NCBI GenBank assembly: GCA_020002185.1
Contig: CM034531.1
Coordinates: 40,282,365 to 40,346,364 of the forward strand
Origin: Paraescarpia echinospica
Taxonomy: Eukaryota; Annelida; Polychaeta; Sabellida; Siboglinidae
Length of the DNA stretch: 64,000 nucleotides
Reading direction: 5' to 3'
A program made the position numbers and the translations under genes. Below the pieces are notes generated by a model. It was given only the letters and a program-made list of their open reading frames with translations, did not search any database and was not told the origin of the DNA. This document shows, piece after piece, positions 34,376 through 45,581 of the stretch. Within the stretch, counting starts at the first letter, position 1, and every line of letters starts with the position of its first letter.

Positions 34376-35817
34376 CATGATTGCTGTCATATATGAAGAC
34401 ATCAGTGGATATATATGATGTATGTGGTGTGTACAATAGATACACATGTAATGCAGTGTTGCCTTGCCTGAGGAAACATAAATGTGGAGTCTTAAGATAA
34501 GGTTAGGACCAACATCTGTTGACCTGTTGGTGAAATTCTTCCAAGTTGAAAGACTACATTAATTAATTTATTATTGTGTTATTCTGTATTCATCTTCCCA
34601 GAGTAACAGCAGTGTGCCAAACGGTTGCCACAGAGACAGTGATCTCCATGACAGAAAGCAGTGGGAAAGCAGCTGGTTCGACTCATCTGATGTTATAGTT
34701 GTTTACTTGATTTGTGTTTGTGAGCGGAGACAAACACTGCCAGTAGCACACTGTATGACACATACCAGCGGCAGCATTGCCATCAACTCTGTTTCTCTCT
34801 GCAATATGCCAGCAATGTGTGGTTGTGTGGCCATCGCATTCGGAGTGTGAGTACGTGGAACTTGCTGCGTCACCCCTGTCGATGGCTATATACAGTCGCG
34901 CAGTTTTCTCTCCAGTTCTCCCTGCGATCAATGATTGTGGGTTTTTGTTGAGTTGCCGGTATGTGACTGGGCTGTGCTCCAAATAGCTGCCTACTCTAGT
35001 AGTCTCTGATCACAGCTACATGTTTGTATGGGCCAGTTCAGAGTTGGTGAAACAGTACAGTACTGCTGATTGCAGGAAATTATGTTGCATAAATAGTAGG
35101 TGTCAGGTGGAATACTCAACTAAAACATTGTCAAAACTGTTGGATTTACTGTGTCATCGAAAGCGTGGATCATATGTTCTACTATTGCTGTTTGACATGT
35201 GACATTGTTGACACTGGCTGACTGCTGATGTCACATGTAAGGTGGCTCCATCTATACGTCTAAGGACATGTCACATATTTCCATGCTAGTCTAGATGTGT
35301 GAGAGATGATTGACAGGCACTGATGGCACAGACCGGTTCATTGTGCCAAGGATACCTTGCAGTTGCTATCTGTCGTAAACTGGCTGTATTTCTATTTGTG
35401 TTGAATCTGCGCAGTTATTCATGTAAGCGCAAACCTTTCTGTTGCCAAGTTATGCACAGACCGAATCCTCATCTACCCACAGTAATCCTGGTCGCATTTC
35501 ATGTGTGATATTTGTGTAGAGCCAGGTTGGAGGGCTGTATCTGTGTGGACTAGGTATATAGACTGTCCCTCCTGTGTACTCGGGGACTGGGGTGTCTCCC
35601 TAGCTTACACCAGGCCATATTGCACAAGCAGATGTTGGCCTGACTGCACCAGTGGAATGTGTTGAACCAGTCTACCAGCTGAGACACAAAGTGGGTGCTA
35701 CAGGCGTGTCCATGCGTGAGACCTGATGAGTACTTGGAATATGACTGATATGAAATAACACTGAGACGGATTAAGTACAAGTGGAGCTTCCTAGTGTGTG
35801 GTTGGACACACAGACCA
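34376..35817. other. Intron and sequence upstream of the 35818 exon
   Basis: 34376-35459 matches the end of the left copy; 35460-35817 is unique. If 35818 is a first exon, this stretch should hold its promoter and 5' UTR, but I see no clear TATA box or initiator that I would defend. The short frames have no recognisable domain. Confidence 0.45.
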
Positions 35818-37102
35818 ATGGCAGACCACAGTGACTGTGGTGGAAGTGGCCCCCCTCACAGAGCCTACTTCACTGCCCAGGGTGAGACAGGCAGACTGAC
35901 CTCTCCAAGTGGCACTGTCACCCTCGGCCCTGGACTGTCCTCCACACCCGCACAGACCATACAGATTGTCATGCCTCCTGGTGGCGTGAACCGTGGCCAG
36001 GGATCGGAATTGCGGATTAGTGTGAGCTCCGGACAGGGCAAGGGCACTCCTGGAACGATTATACTTGGCAACTTGGGTGGATCGCACGGAACAAGTGTAA
36101 CCTTCAGCACCCTACCAAGGAGGGTGGCACCCACCCAGGGGGATGTGATTGTTACTGGGGGTCAGGAGGGCAGGAGGGTGAGGCGAATGCATAGCTCTGA
36201 TGTTACGACCCCACTGGTGGGCAGAGTGACATTTAGTACCCCACAGATTGAGGAGAATGTTTACAGTCCCTCTGCCTGTGATAGCTCTGGGGTTGAAACA
36301 AACAGGGTAATGTTGTTTGCTCCTGTAAATGACGACAACGTGTATGGTACGAGGGTGATGTCACCCCCTGCTCAAGACGGGAAACAAGTGTTTGTGCACA
36401 AGATTCACCTGGTGCCCACATTGAGCAGTGGACAGAGGGCTGTAGTGACAGGAGGCAGTGAGAGTGTCAGCCCCGTGTCAAGTGGAGTACCAGTGAGTGC
36501 GCCAGTGGGGGTGGCCGGGCCAGTGCATGAGTCAGTCTGCCACGTGCCGAAGTCACACAGTACCTGGACTGGTGTCAATGACGGCAGTGTCGACACAGCC
36601 ACTCGCTTCTATGTAGTGTCATCCACTGACACAAAGACACAAGCCGACCCACAACAACAGGCCTGGCGTGATACAAACAGACTGCGTCAATTTGATGACA
36701 CGATTGCAAGTAACATGAGACGATTCATGTCGCGGGAGAGCCACGGTGACGGGGTAGGATACGACACCCCACCAGTCACCCCGCCAGGCTCCCAGAAACT
36801 CCCAGCAGTCAGAAAATTGCCCGTATTCACCATCACCCATCGCAGGAAGGCGTCTGCTGACCAGTCTAGTGATGTCTGCCCAGAAACGCCCTTGACGCCT
36901 GATGACAAGCGCGATCTCTTTCGCAAGTTCAAGTTTCGTTTTGGGAGTATTGGGGAGTTTGCTGGCTCCAGTGGGGGCGGCTCTGGTGGAAGTAGGCAGA
37001 CCAGGAGCAGCACACCGGAGGTGTTTTACTTCCAGGATTTTGATGATCTCGCGAGCCGAATCCGTGTTCTCTGGAGTAACAGACAGGAGAAACCAACACG
37101 CG
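35818..37102 (+). CDS. Large coding exon, possible alternative first exon of the RASSF-like gene
   Basis: Codes 428 residues plus one base, from ATG at 35818 (MADHSDCGGSGPPHRAYFTA) to a perfect GCG|GTGAGT donor at 37103. The frame has upstream non-ATG codons, but this is the first ATG and has G at +4. Codon use and composition differ clearly from the surrounding AT-rich intron, which supports real coding. I recognise no domain: the protein is Ser/Thr/Pro/Gly/Val-rich with many proline-directed sites (TPPVTPPGS, SSDVCPETPLTPDDKRD) and ends in a more ordered stretch (DLFRKFKFRFGSIGEF, VFYFQDFDDLASRIRVLW). It ends in phase 1, the same as the C1 exon, so both could splice to the same downstream exon. 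This recalls RASSF1A/1C and RASSF5A/5C alternative starts. It may instead be an unrelated nested gene. Confidence 0.62.
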
Positions 37103-37539
37103 GTGAGTGACCCAGTTCATCCCTTCAGCTGCTCATGTTGTTTGATTGCAGACCACAAATCATGACCAGTTTATGTTATTTTAAACTAGACTCAATGCAT
37201 TCTGTGTTCATTGCTCATTTTATCGCCAAGCACAGTTCAAACTTGTATTCTGTCTTCTTTGACTGTTTGTTATGTCGGCAGGCAGGAGTTCTCCATGACA
37301 TGTGTGTCGCAAGTCTTTGTTTCATACATGTCATATATTGCTATTCATAGCTACTCCATGTTCATGACTTTGTGGCTTATTCATATGTCATGTTCATGTG
37401 GCTTACTCAAGTATCGCATCGATGTGGTGTGTCTTCATGTGTTGTGTATCACTTGTGTTTACAATACATGTTGTGGTTGTCTACAGATATAGATTAGAGG
37501 TAGATTTTGTAGCTCATTGTTAGCCGTATGCTTACATGG
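37103..37539. other. Intron start after the 35818 exon
   Basis: Follows the GTGAGT donor. No second exon, RNA gene or repeat family is evident. Confidence 0.45.
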
Positions 37540-37830
37540 CATCAGCAAGGAAACCTGTGACTAAGATCTTACTGCCACATCCTTACACACCACCAGCAAG
37601 GAAACATCTTACTAACACATCCTTAATTAAACAGAGTCAACAAGGAAACCATGTCACCAAAATCTTACCATGACAACCTTAGATGGAGTCAGCAAGGAAA
37701 CGTGTGACTAAGATCTTTTTACTGTCACATCCTTACACAGTGTCAGCAAGGAAACATGTCACTAAGATCTTACTATCACATTCTTTCATGGCATCAACAA
37801 AGATATGTGTCACTAATATCTTCCTGTCAA
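37540..37830. repeat. Degenerate ~55-bp tandem repeat
   Basis: Five or so units sharing TCAGCAAGGAAAC, GTGACTAAGATCTTACTG and CACATCCTTACA, with variable spacing. Confidence 0.75.
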
Positions 37831-39030
37831 TCTAATATTAATATTGTAAAATATTCCAATTTAAACTTGTTATTATAATGGCCACAACAAAATCTGCAGT
37901 GATTCTGATGGTGGGCCACCTGTGTAACATGCATTGATAAGTAAATATATTCAGCTTATTCATGATACGTCAATCGTCTTGTGTTTGGTCTATATTGAGA
38001 GTACTTGACTGTGGGTAAAAATAAAACTCCACTACAGATGAACTTTGTATCTGGCAACTTGATCTCTTTATATGTTTCTGAGTGGCTAATGTCCCTGTTA
38101 CAGTGGCAGCTTCATAGCTTGTGTACAGCTCTAAGATGATAGATCACCTCAACAATATTTATTATTGGTAAATTTAGGGCACATTGTGTTAGTTAGATTT
38201 ACAGTTTGTTGGTCACATGATGTGATCACATCTGAGATTAGTGATCTACTTGACTTGGTTGGGGCAAAGGGTGGGTCTGATGCAGGAGAGGGTTATGTCC
38301 AATGGGGTGTAGAATTGGTTTGGGAACTCAAACATCTGTCTGTCAGTTTCCTATCCATCACCCCAGGGTTAGTTTGCTTGGGAGGGAACCTTGGGTAATG
38401 AATGAGGGGTGATCTCATAAAGACACCCTGTAGTGTGGTCTTCTTATAACTCTATAAGCTAGTCTAAACAATCTGATGCTTGCTAGTATGCACAGCTATG
38501 GCAGGCACATGACAATAGAAGCGATTGCAGTAGTAAGACTGTGTATAAAAGTGCATTGCTGGAAGTGTTGGAGCATCCAGTAGCCCACATGCTGGCTGCT
38601 TAATGAAGAGGCAAGGGAGAACAGAAACAGGGCAATTATGTGGAGCTGGTAATGGGTGATGACACACAATTACTTTCAAAAACACCAATTTACAAGCCCT
38701 GATGGGCAATTGTATGTAGCAGGGACTGCAGGGTGGATGTGTCATGTATTATCACTGAGTGTGAGTGAGGGCAGTCCACTATGGGCTGTCAGTGATAATA
38801 GTGGCATTACAGCACTACAACTGTGGCATATCTCCCAGCTCCTAGTCAGGCTTTATCTGTTTCTGATTTCACAGATTGACATACTGCACTGTTTGGGAAG
38901 ACTAGCTGCTTGTGCTCTGTGCAGACAGTCTGTGTATGATGTGAGTGGAGTGCAACTGTTGTGACAGTCTTGGCCACTGGATGTGCATGATATATGCTGC
39001 CACCTGGATGTTGTTCTAGTTGTATGACAA
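37831..39030. other. Intronic sequence
   Basis: No supported gene. At 38860-38945 a GATTTCACAG acceptor-like site is followed by an open 66-bp frame and a GAT|GTGAGT donor; it is in phase 0, which does not fit the phase-1 exons, and has no homology I recognise. Confidence 0.4.
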
Positions 39031-39360
39031 TCTTGTAGAGCACTGTGGTGTAGGGGTTAGAGCTTCACACTCTCAAACAAAAGATTCTGGATTTGGGTTA
39101 GGGTTAACTGCCATTTTGAATCTTGGGCATGTTCGTTCACTCTGCATTTCTCAAGTTCACTCAGCAGTATGAATGAGTACCTGGCTATAGACATTGGTGG
39201 ATATTTGTGCACAGCAGATAGTCTTCGCACAGTAATTGCAGCATGGTTTAATGCTTCCCAGAAACGTTTAGATCGATTAAACATGTCTGCTAAGGAATAC
39301 AGTGTAAAGTGCTTTGAGCAGTCCTAAGGATTGGATACCGAGCTGTACAAGAACATACCT
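39031..39360 (+). mobile_element. tRNA-derived SINE, degraded
   Basis: The 5' part GTGGTGTAGGGGTTAGAGCT resembles a pol III A box from a tRNA, with a worn B box about 30 bp later (GATTCTGGATTTGGG). The body has the CTCTGCATTTCTCAAGTTCA and GAATGAGTACCTGGC segments common in invertebrate SINEs, and the 3' part reads AAGTGCTTTGAGCAGTCCTA followed by a GCTGTACAAGAA tail like the shared 3' domains of SINE superfamilies. Family is not assigned. Confidence 0.72.
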
Positions 39361-39606
39361 TTTATTACATGGAGATGGTGGTTGGGTACTATATGTGAGT
39401 GTGTAATAGTATGGCCTTGTAGGTGCAACTCCCATCTAGATGTTGTCCTGGCTGTATTACAGATACACCAAGCAAAATAAACAATCACTTGAGTTTATGC
39501 AGATTGCAGAGGAAGGGGAGTTTGACCCTGTTGTGAAGGCACTGCTTGCCAGACAAAACAAACTCATAGTTTCCAGGCCATGCTGTGGAATGTGGATAGC
39601 TATAAT

Positions 39607-39725
39607 GGTTTTGTGGACAACCCCCTATGTGTACATTTCTATATTATTTTGTGGACAACCCCCTGTGTGTACATCTCTACATTATTTTGTGGACAACCCC
39701 CTGTGTGTACATCTCGACATTATTT
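39607..39725. repeat. 39-bp tandem repeat, three units
   Basis: TTTGTGGACAACCCCCTGTG plus a TACATCTCTACATTATT remainder, repeated three times. Confidence 0.9.
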
Positions 39726-41659
39726 TCATGTCATTGTTTGTCATGACAGTCATCTTATCATATCTATTATAGACCAGGTGTTCGTATTCCCCATTTACTG
39801 AAATCTAAAGAGAAGTGTTTCAAAGGCACCATATGACACAACTGCAATGTCACTGGTACGTTGTTTATAATTTTTACTGGTTTTCAAAATAAGTTCAACC
39901 TTGGCTTAGTGCTGGTACTTTGAGTTCATAATTAGCCCATGATATGTGATCACATGCACCACATTTGGTGATATTGACTTGAAACTTGAGGAAACAGATA
40001 CAGAAACAACAATACCATAGTATACTTACACCAGTTGCATTCTACAAGTTTGTATGAAAACAACTCTATGTTACAGTTGAGGGGCAAAGGAAGTGTTATT
40101 TAACATGTTAAAGTAAATACAACAGTGTTTAACAATAATGTACCATTAAACATGTGATAAATAGTTTTTCAAAGCCATTTTAAGTAGGTGCTATGCTATC
40201 TAGTGAATGTTTTTCGTGGTAGGCACACATGAAAAACAACACTGCCGCTGCCATGTTCCTGTGAGGATGGTTGACTTGTGAGGATGGTTGACTTGTGAGG
40301 ATGGTTGACGTGGAGCTTACATAACTCAGCATAATCGTAGAAGGTACACAGACCATTGCATAGTATGCATACTAACGTCAAAATGCTGATTCTCACTAGT
40401 GAGCATAATGTCACTACTAAAACTAGCAAAGACTGGCTGTACTTGGACCAACAGTACAGAAACAGTCCATTTTAGGGTAAAGGCTACTGTTGATTCTTAA
40501 AAACTACTTGAAAAGATAATGATTTAAGTTAGTTTCACTATCATAAGTCAGTTGTAAACAAATTATATTTACTTCAGTAACCCAAGTTTGCCAATATAAT
40601 ATAAGTAACACACAACGACAGCATTACCACTGTCTTGATATTGTACCAGTGAAGCAGGCAAGTATACATTTATAGTTTAATAGAATTATTAAACAAGACA
40701 TGTTTGTTTCGGCTGCAAACAGGACAGGAAGGGTAATCCCACAGGTCTCCATCAGAGTCTAATACTATAGAGTCTTATAGACTGACAGACATGAGTTAGT
40801 GGTAATGATCACCCATCACCAACACTGTCTCCCAGTGAAGGCCATGTTGACAGCAGTGGCTGGCAGACACCCCGTCACCGCCGTCTCACCCACAGGTTAC
40901 AGGCACACAACTCTATACATGCGCATTATGTTGGCTCAACTTGGCTCTGCCAGATTTCATCATCTGACTTTGTAAACAGCTTGGGCTAAGGACTTGGTGC
41001 CTGCGGTTAAAGTACATAGGTTGCTGCACCAGTGTGCCATGCTGAACATCCAAGCTGCCCTTCACAGTCAGAGCGCTATGTAAATAGCAACCCCTGCACT
41101 TCAGTAATCTCAGCCCATGACATTTGGACGCTGCAGCTGCTTAAACCTATGAGACTTGGTCCACTGCATGGCTTCCATCCAACCGTCCATTGGATTCATT
41201 GTGATATCCGTGCGACTGTCTATCAATTTAATTAATTGTGACTTTCATCCAACCAATTTCTATTCCGTAATTGTGTGTAATTGGTGATCTTTTTTAGTAA
41301 TTATATTCATACTCAATTATATTGGTCAAAAAGGCATAATCTTACTCTGTGGATTGCCACAGTAATCATAATCATAATTTTCTTGTGCATATTTACGTAG
41401 CCCAGTTCCCAACTTCAGTGCAGACAGGCAGATATAGGTGAATACTGTTTTAAAATCTTATTGGTTTGCATCTGCTCAAGCTGTTAATGTATTTTCCTGT
41501 ATGTGGTAATGATGAGGAAGCTGTAAACAATGTATACTACAGACAATGTGGCTTAGCTGTTAATGTAATCATGATTACATGCTAAAGTAATAATAACCAA
41601 CTACATTCATTTTCAAAGGAATTGTACTCGTACATTTGAGCAGTTATCATAATTGATTA
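39726..41659. other. Intronic sequence
   Basis: No supported gene. A 17-bp unit (GTGAGGATGGTTGACTT) repeats three times at about 40260-40310. Confidence 0.4.
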
Positions 41660-42178
41660 CATTTGTTACATCATCACCTCATCTGTACATCTGTGTGTCC
41701 ATCATCACCTCATCTGTACATCTGTGTGTCCATTTGTTCCATCATCACCTCAACTGTACATCTGTGTGTCCATTTGTTACATCATCACCTCAACTGTACA
41801 TATGTGTGTCCATTTGTTACATCATCACCTCAACTGTACATATGTGTGTCCATTTGTTACATCATCACCTCAACTGTACATATGTGTGTCCATTTGTTAC
41901 ATCATCACCTCATCTGTACATATGTGTGTCCATTTGTTACATCATCACCTCAACTGTACATATGTGTGTCCATTTGTTACATCATCACCTCATCTGTACA
42001 TATGTGTGTCCACTTGTTACATCATCACCTCATATGTACATCTGTGTGTCCATTTGTTACCTCATCACCTCATCTGTACATATGTGTGTCCATTTGTTAC
42101 ATCATCACCTCAACTATACATCTGTGTGTCCATTTGTTACATCATCATCTCATCTGTACATATGTGTGTCCATTCGAA
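41660..42178. repeat. 40-bp minisatellite
   Basis: About thirteen units of CATTTGTTACATCATCACCT plus CAACTGTACATATGTGTGTC. Because 40 is not a multiple of three, all three plus frames are open across the array; the resulting 171-232 residue frames are artefacts. Confidence 0.95.
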
Positions 42179-42614
42179 TCCATTGTGTCGTCTATTCTTC
42201 TATTTGCTTTCCACTTGTTCCCTCACACTGGTACTTTGACAGTGTTTTCTGGTCTCACAGATCCAGTTTATTGGTGCACTGTAACTGTAAGTACCGGTAG
42301 TATCGGTTTGTTGAATTTGGTTAGTGGCCTTTCTTTGGTCAGCTGCCTCCAATGCAAATAACTGTTGTGCTCACTTTATAACTCAATAAAACAGAATGTT
42401 AAATAAGTCCTGCCTGATGTATAGCAGTACTAGAACTGTGTAACACAAGAGGCTGAGGTGCACGATAAACATGTTTGGTTTTTGTGTTTGACATTTAGTA
42501 TCACCAGAGCTTGGAATGTAATGTGTGTATATCAACTAGACCTTGAGTCCTTGCTCCAGGGTTGAGCTGCAGACTGGGCTGTTCCAGAGGGAGGGAGGCA
42601 GTCTAGCTCTCAAT
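42179..42614. other. Intronic sequence
   Basis: Unique sequence after the 40-bp array. Nothing supportable. Confidence 0.4.
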
Positions 42615-42958
42615 AGCTGTGTTCACACTTACACTTTAAAACGGTTTAGTTAAACCGTTTTAACTAATCCAGTCAGAAGACATACGTGTAAACACAATTT
42701 AGTTTGCGATTGCGATGCGACAGTTGGGATGATGGAGAAGTTAAATTGTTAACTGAGTTGAGAGGGGATGATCAAGTGCAGGCCGAATTGGAAGGAGTCG
42801 GCCGCAATGTAGCCATTTTGCTATGCTACCCTGCGCATGTGCACATACCAACTTCCTCCTTAAAACGATTGAGCTAAATGCGTGTGTGAACGCTCTCAAT
42901 TTACAAACATAAACCGGTTTAACTAAACCATTTTTATCCTGTAGGTGTGAACGCAGCT
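42615..42958. mobile_element. MITE-like element with ~40-bp inverted ends
   Basis: The left end starts AGCTGTGTTCACACTTACA and the right end, reversed, starts AGCTGCGTTCACACCTACA; both then continue to GGTTTAGTTAAACCG, itself a short hairpin. It is 344 bp with no coding capacity. No clean target duplication is visible, so the superfamily is unknown. Confidence 0.75.
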
Positions 42959-43344
42959 TTTACTGCAGTCATCAGTGTCAGACCAACAACTTACAGCCAC
43001 TAACAGGTAGTGTCCAGTAAGCACTTCGTATAAGTGGTGCAAAGTCACTGAGTCTGTGAATAGGGCACACATTACATTAAACTTGTAAAACCCAGTAGTT
43101 TCAGTTTCCAATAAAATGACATACTATTCAGCATTTTGGAATTATAAAATTACAATATAGTATGTGTTTAATTGTTGCTTTATGTGCACGTTACTGCTGC
43201 GTTGTTGATAGCCATGGATGTGTGGTTCTTACACCAGCATGTCTTCTCAAGTAATGTCATCAATATAGAACAGTGTTGTTATTATTGTTCTTCTACTCTC
43301 CTCTGTCATATTTGTATCAACCAGGTACATTTATGTCTGCAAAC

Positions 43345-43722
43345 AGTAGGTGCCATCGACAAACATAAGCAAACATATGTCATAGAAATTATTAGGCATT
43401 ACTTGTTTCACAAGAAAAAATCTCTGAATGCTTTGCCTCATGACCTTTGCTTTGTCAGAGGATTGGCTCCGCTGCTGACATCTCGCATGACCATGGTCAT
43501 GTGACAACGTGACACAAGCTGGAGAAGGATGGGAGTAGGTGCCATCGACAAACATAAGCAAACATATGTCATAGAAATTATTAGGCATTACTTGTTTCAC
43601 AAGAAAAAATCTCTGAATGCTTTGCCTCATGACCTTTGCTTTGTCAGAGGATTGGCTCCGCTGCTGACATCTCGCATGACCATGGTCATGTGACAACGTG
43701 ACACAAGCTGGAGAAGGATGGG
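43345..43722. repeat. 189-bp direct duplication
   Basis: Two adjacent copies (43345-43533 and 43534-43722) that I read as identical, starting AGTAGGTGCCATCGACAAAC and ending GGAGAAGGATGGG. The copy identity suggests a very recent duplication or an assembly stutter. Confidence 0.93.
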
Positions 43723-43728
43723 CGGGAG

Positions 43729-43777
43729 CCACTGACCTCAGTTATAACACTAACTTAGTTGTAATTGAGGTCAGTGG
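43729..43777. repeat. 20-bp-arm hairpin
   Basis: CCACTGACCTCAGTTATAAC and GTTGTAATTGAGGTCAGTGG form an inverted repeat with two mismatches and a 9-bp loop, directly after the 189-bp duplication. Confidence 0.85.
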
Positions 43778-44723
43778 TGGAAGCTCGTGGGCAACAGCTA
43801 GGATGTGGGCAGATTATTAATATTAACACACACAACAGTACTGACGCCTGGTGAACTCTGGGGTCATTAACACATTACAGTACTGTCATCTTGTGAATAT
43901 AGGGATCATTAACACATCACTGTAGTCCATCAAAGACATATTAATGTAATAAGATGTTTCATTCGCTGCTTTTCTGTCCTGGCAAACAAGTGGCACCCTC
44001 TTGTGGTCAGATGGCAGACAGTTACATGACCACTTCGTTATGACAGAGGTTGGTGGAAAAAATAAATAAAAGGAACTTTAGTCAGTCTGTGCGGAGGCAG
44101 GTTGTTCGAGATATTACAGGGACAGCCCATGTCTATATTTATTTCGTTTTTCGACAAACGAACATAAGAGGTATACTGTTTGTATAACTTTTATATGTTG
44201 TCAGAACTAAATTCGTGCTACTGAATATAACGTCATATTAAACTAAATATGAAAAAACTTTGTGCTTGATATCGATAATGTGCACAAGTTACAGTTATGT
44301 TATTGATTACCGTAAATTTCCGTGTATAATACTCCCCCATGTATAATATGCATCCAGACTTGCTAAATTTTGATAGAATTTCTGTATCACCATGTATAAT
44401 ACGCACCCCGACTTTTAACATCAATCCCCGATTTCTCTTCTACTAATATTTTGCTTGAACCCATGAATCCATCTCAGAATCGTAAACATGTCACCTACAC
44501 AAGCTACGGCATTGCTGCTGGCTTGTCGCTCGCTAGTGACTAGTGTGTAAGCACTACATAACTTGTGTTGTAGCATGACAATTGCGCAGCTGATTAAATC
44601 AGCGCTTGCTAGAACCGTCTCTCTAGGAAAATGTTGATATAGTGTTATACAAAACACAATGAAACGAAACGTTGGGGTTTGTAACACAGTGATTGGTGAA
44701 TTGTATTGGCTTTTCATCTCTAC
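43778..44723. other. Intronic sequence with possible MITE remnant
   Basis: At 44310-44420 there are repeated CCGTGTATAATACT / CATGTATAATACGCACCCC phrases of a kind common at the ends of non-autonomous DNA transposons. No gene seen. Confidence 0.4.
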
Positions 44724-45020
44724 ATAGGAGTCGGAACTGGGAGGTTTGGGGCTCAGCCCCCCAATATTTTTGGTGGGTAGCTTGAGATAGGAGGTCAGTC
44801 TCAAAGGAGTCTCAAGGGGAGTGCAGTTGGAGGTTTTAGGTGAGCTTAAACAATTGTGAACGACACCGTGAACAAATGTCAGCAGCATCCTCCCTCCCCC
44901 ATGTTTCGATGTCAGGGGCGCATCCAGAAAGGGCAGTCTAGGGTAGTCAAGGTCCCACAGCACAGTGGTGCTGAAACTCCAGCACTGCCCACCCAATATT
45001 AATTTCATTCCGACGCCAAT
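44724..45020. mobile_element. MITE-like element with GTCGGAA ends, second copy
   Basis: Begins ATAGGAGTCGGAA and ends TTCCGACGCCAAT. The inner left part GGGCTCAGCCCCCCAATATT parallels GGGGCTAAACCCACCAATAT in the 16623-16803 element, so the two share body sequence as well as ends. Confidence 0.65.
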
Positions 45021-45406
45021 GTTTAATACACACATGCATGCACACAAGCACGCACGAATACACGCACGAATACACGCACACATACACACACTGATGCACA
45101 CACACATATTAATTGCCGAGGTGTTCGGCTTTCATTTAATATATTACACACTTATGATCAAGTATCATAAACTATTTAATATTGTTTTACTAATTAATTA
45201 ATTTTATTATATCAGTTAATTAATTAACTAAGGTATTTTCAATTTATGAAAATGGTAGGAACATTTGATTGCTGAACTCATTTCCTGCTAGCTCTTCATT
45301 CTGTATATACTACTTATTATGCTGGTTTAATCCAGTTGTAGAGATCAATTAAATGGATAGTTAATATCAGCTTGTATGTTGTTACCGGATTCATTTATGT
45401 TCATAA

Positions 45407-45581
45407 TTGGAAGTATGAAGTTACCTTTCTGAATAGTTGATGTATCTTACTGAGCTTTCGGTGTCCTCATGACACCCTCGTCAGCGTTGGACTGCTAACT
45501 TGTTGTCCAATGCTGTCGTGAGGACACTGAAAGCTCCGTAAGAGACATCAAGGATTCGGAAAGGTTACTTAATACTTCCAA
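45407..45581. mobile_element. Foldback element with hammerhead-like core
   Basis: A 175-bp near-palindrome with arms of about 80 bp. The arms begin TTGGAAGTATGAAGTTACCT on the left and the same, imperfectly, reversed on the right. On the minus strand 45484-45454 reads CTGACGAG, a 6-bp stem GGTGTC/GACACC, then GAAAGC, the conserved core and stem II of a hammerhead ribozyme; GCGTTGGAC (45484-45492) and GTCCAATGC (45505-45513) could form stem I. A UH cleavage dinucleotide is not in place. Tail-to-tail pseudo-LTRs with hammerheads are known in Penelope-like elements, to which this may be related. Confidence 0.55.

Larger units (their letters stand above)
25528..35459. repeat. Right copy of the ~9.9-kb duplication
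   Basis: Partner of 1-9920. It is continuous with both the C1 exon on its left and the exon at 35818 on its right, so this is the copy in proper gene context. Differences from the left copy are scattered substitutions and array-length changes. Confidence 0.97.

Noticed and set aside
34614..35202. Small frames before the 35818 exon (and copies at 9075-9663)
   Set aside because: GTG starts, no domain, no fitting splice phase; the CH-like residues do not have C1 spacing.
38881..38938. Possible 22-codon exon between GATTTCACAG and GTGAGT
   Set aside because: It enters in phase 0 while neighbouring gene exons end in phase 1, and no homology is recognised.
39031..39110. A functional tRNA gene
   Set aside because: The tRNA-like head lacks a proper anticodon arm and B box and is joined to a SINE body.
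41653..42361. Three overlapping frames of 171-232 codons
   Set aside because: All cover the 40-bp minisatellite; no domain, signal peptide or splice context.
43172..43504. Cys-rich frame (CCYYCSSTLLCHIC) considered as the missing C1 half
   Set aside because: Cysteine/histidine spacing is wrong and no acceptor fits; the start of the frame resembles a dispersed repeat also seen at about 45.9 kb.
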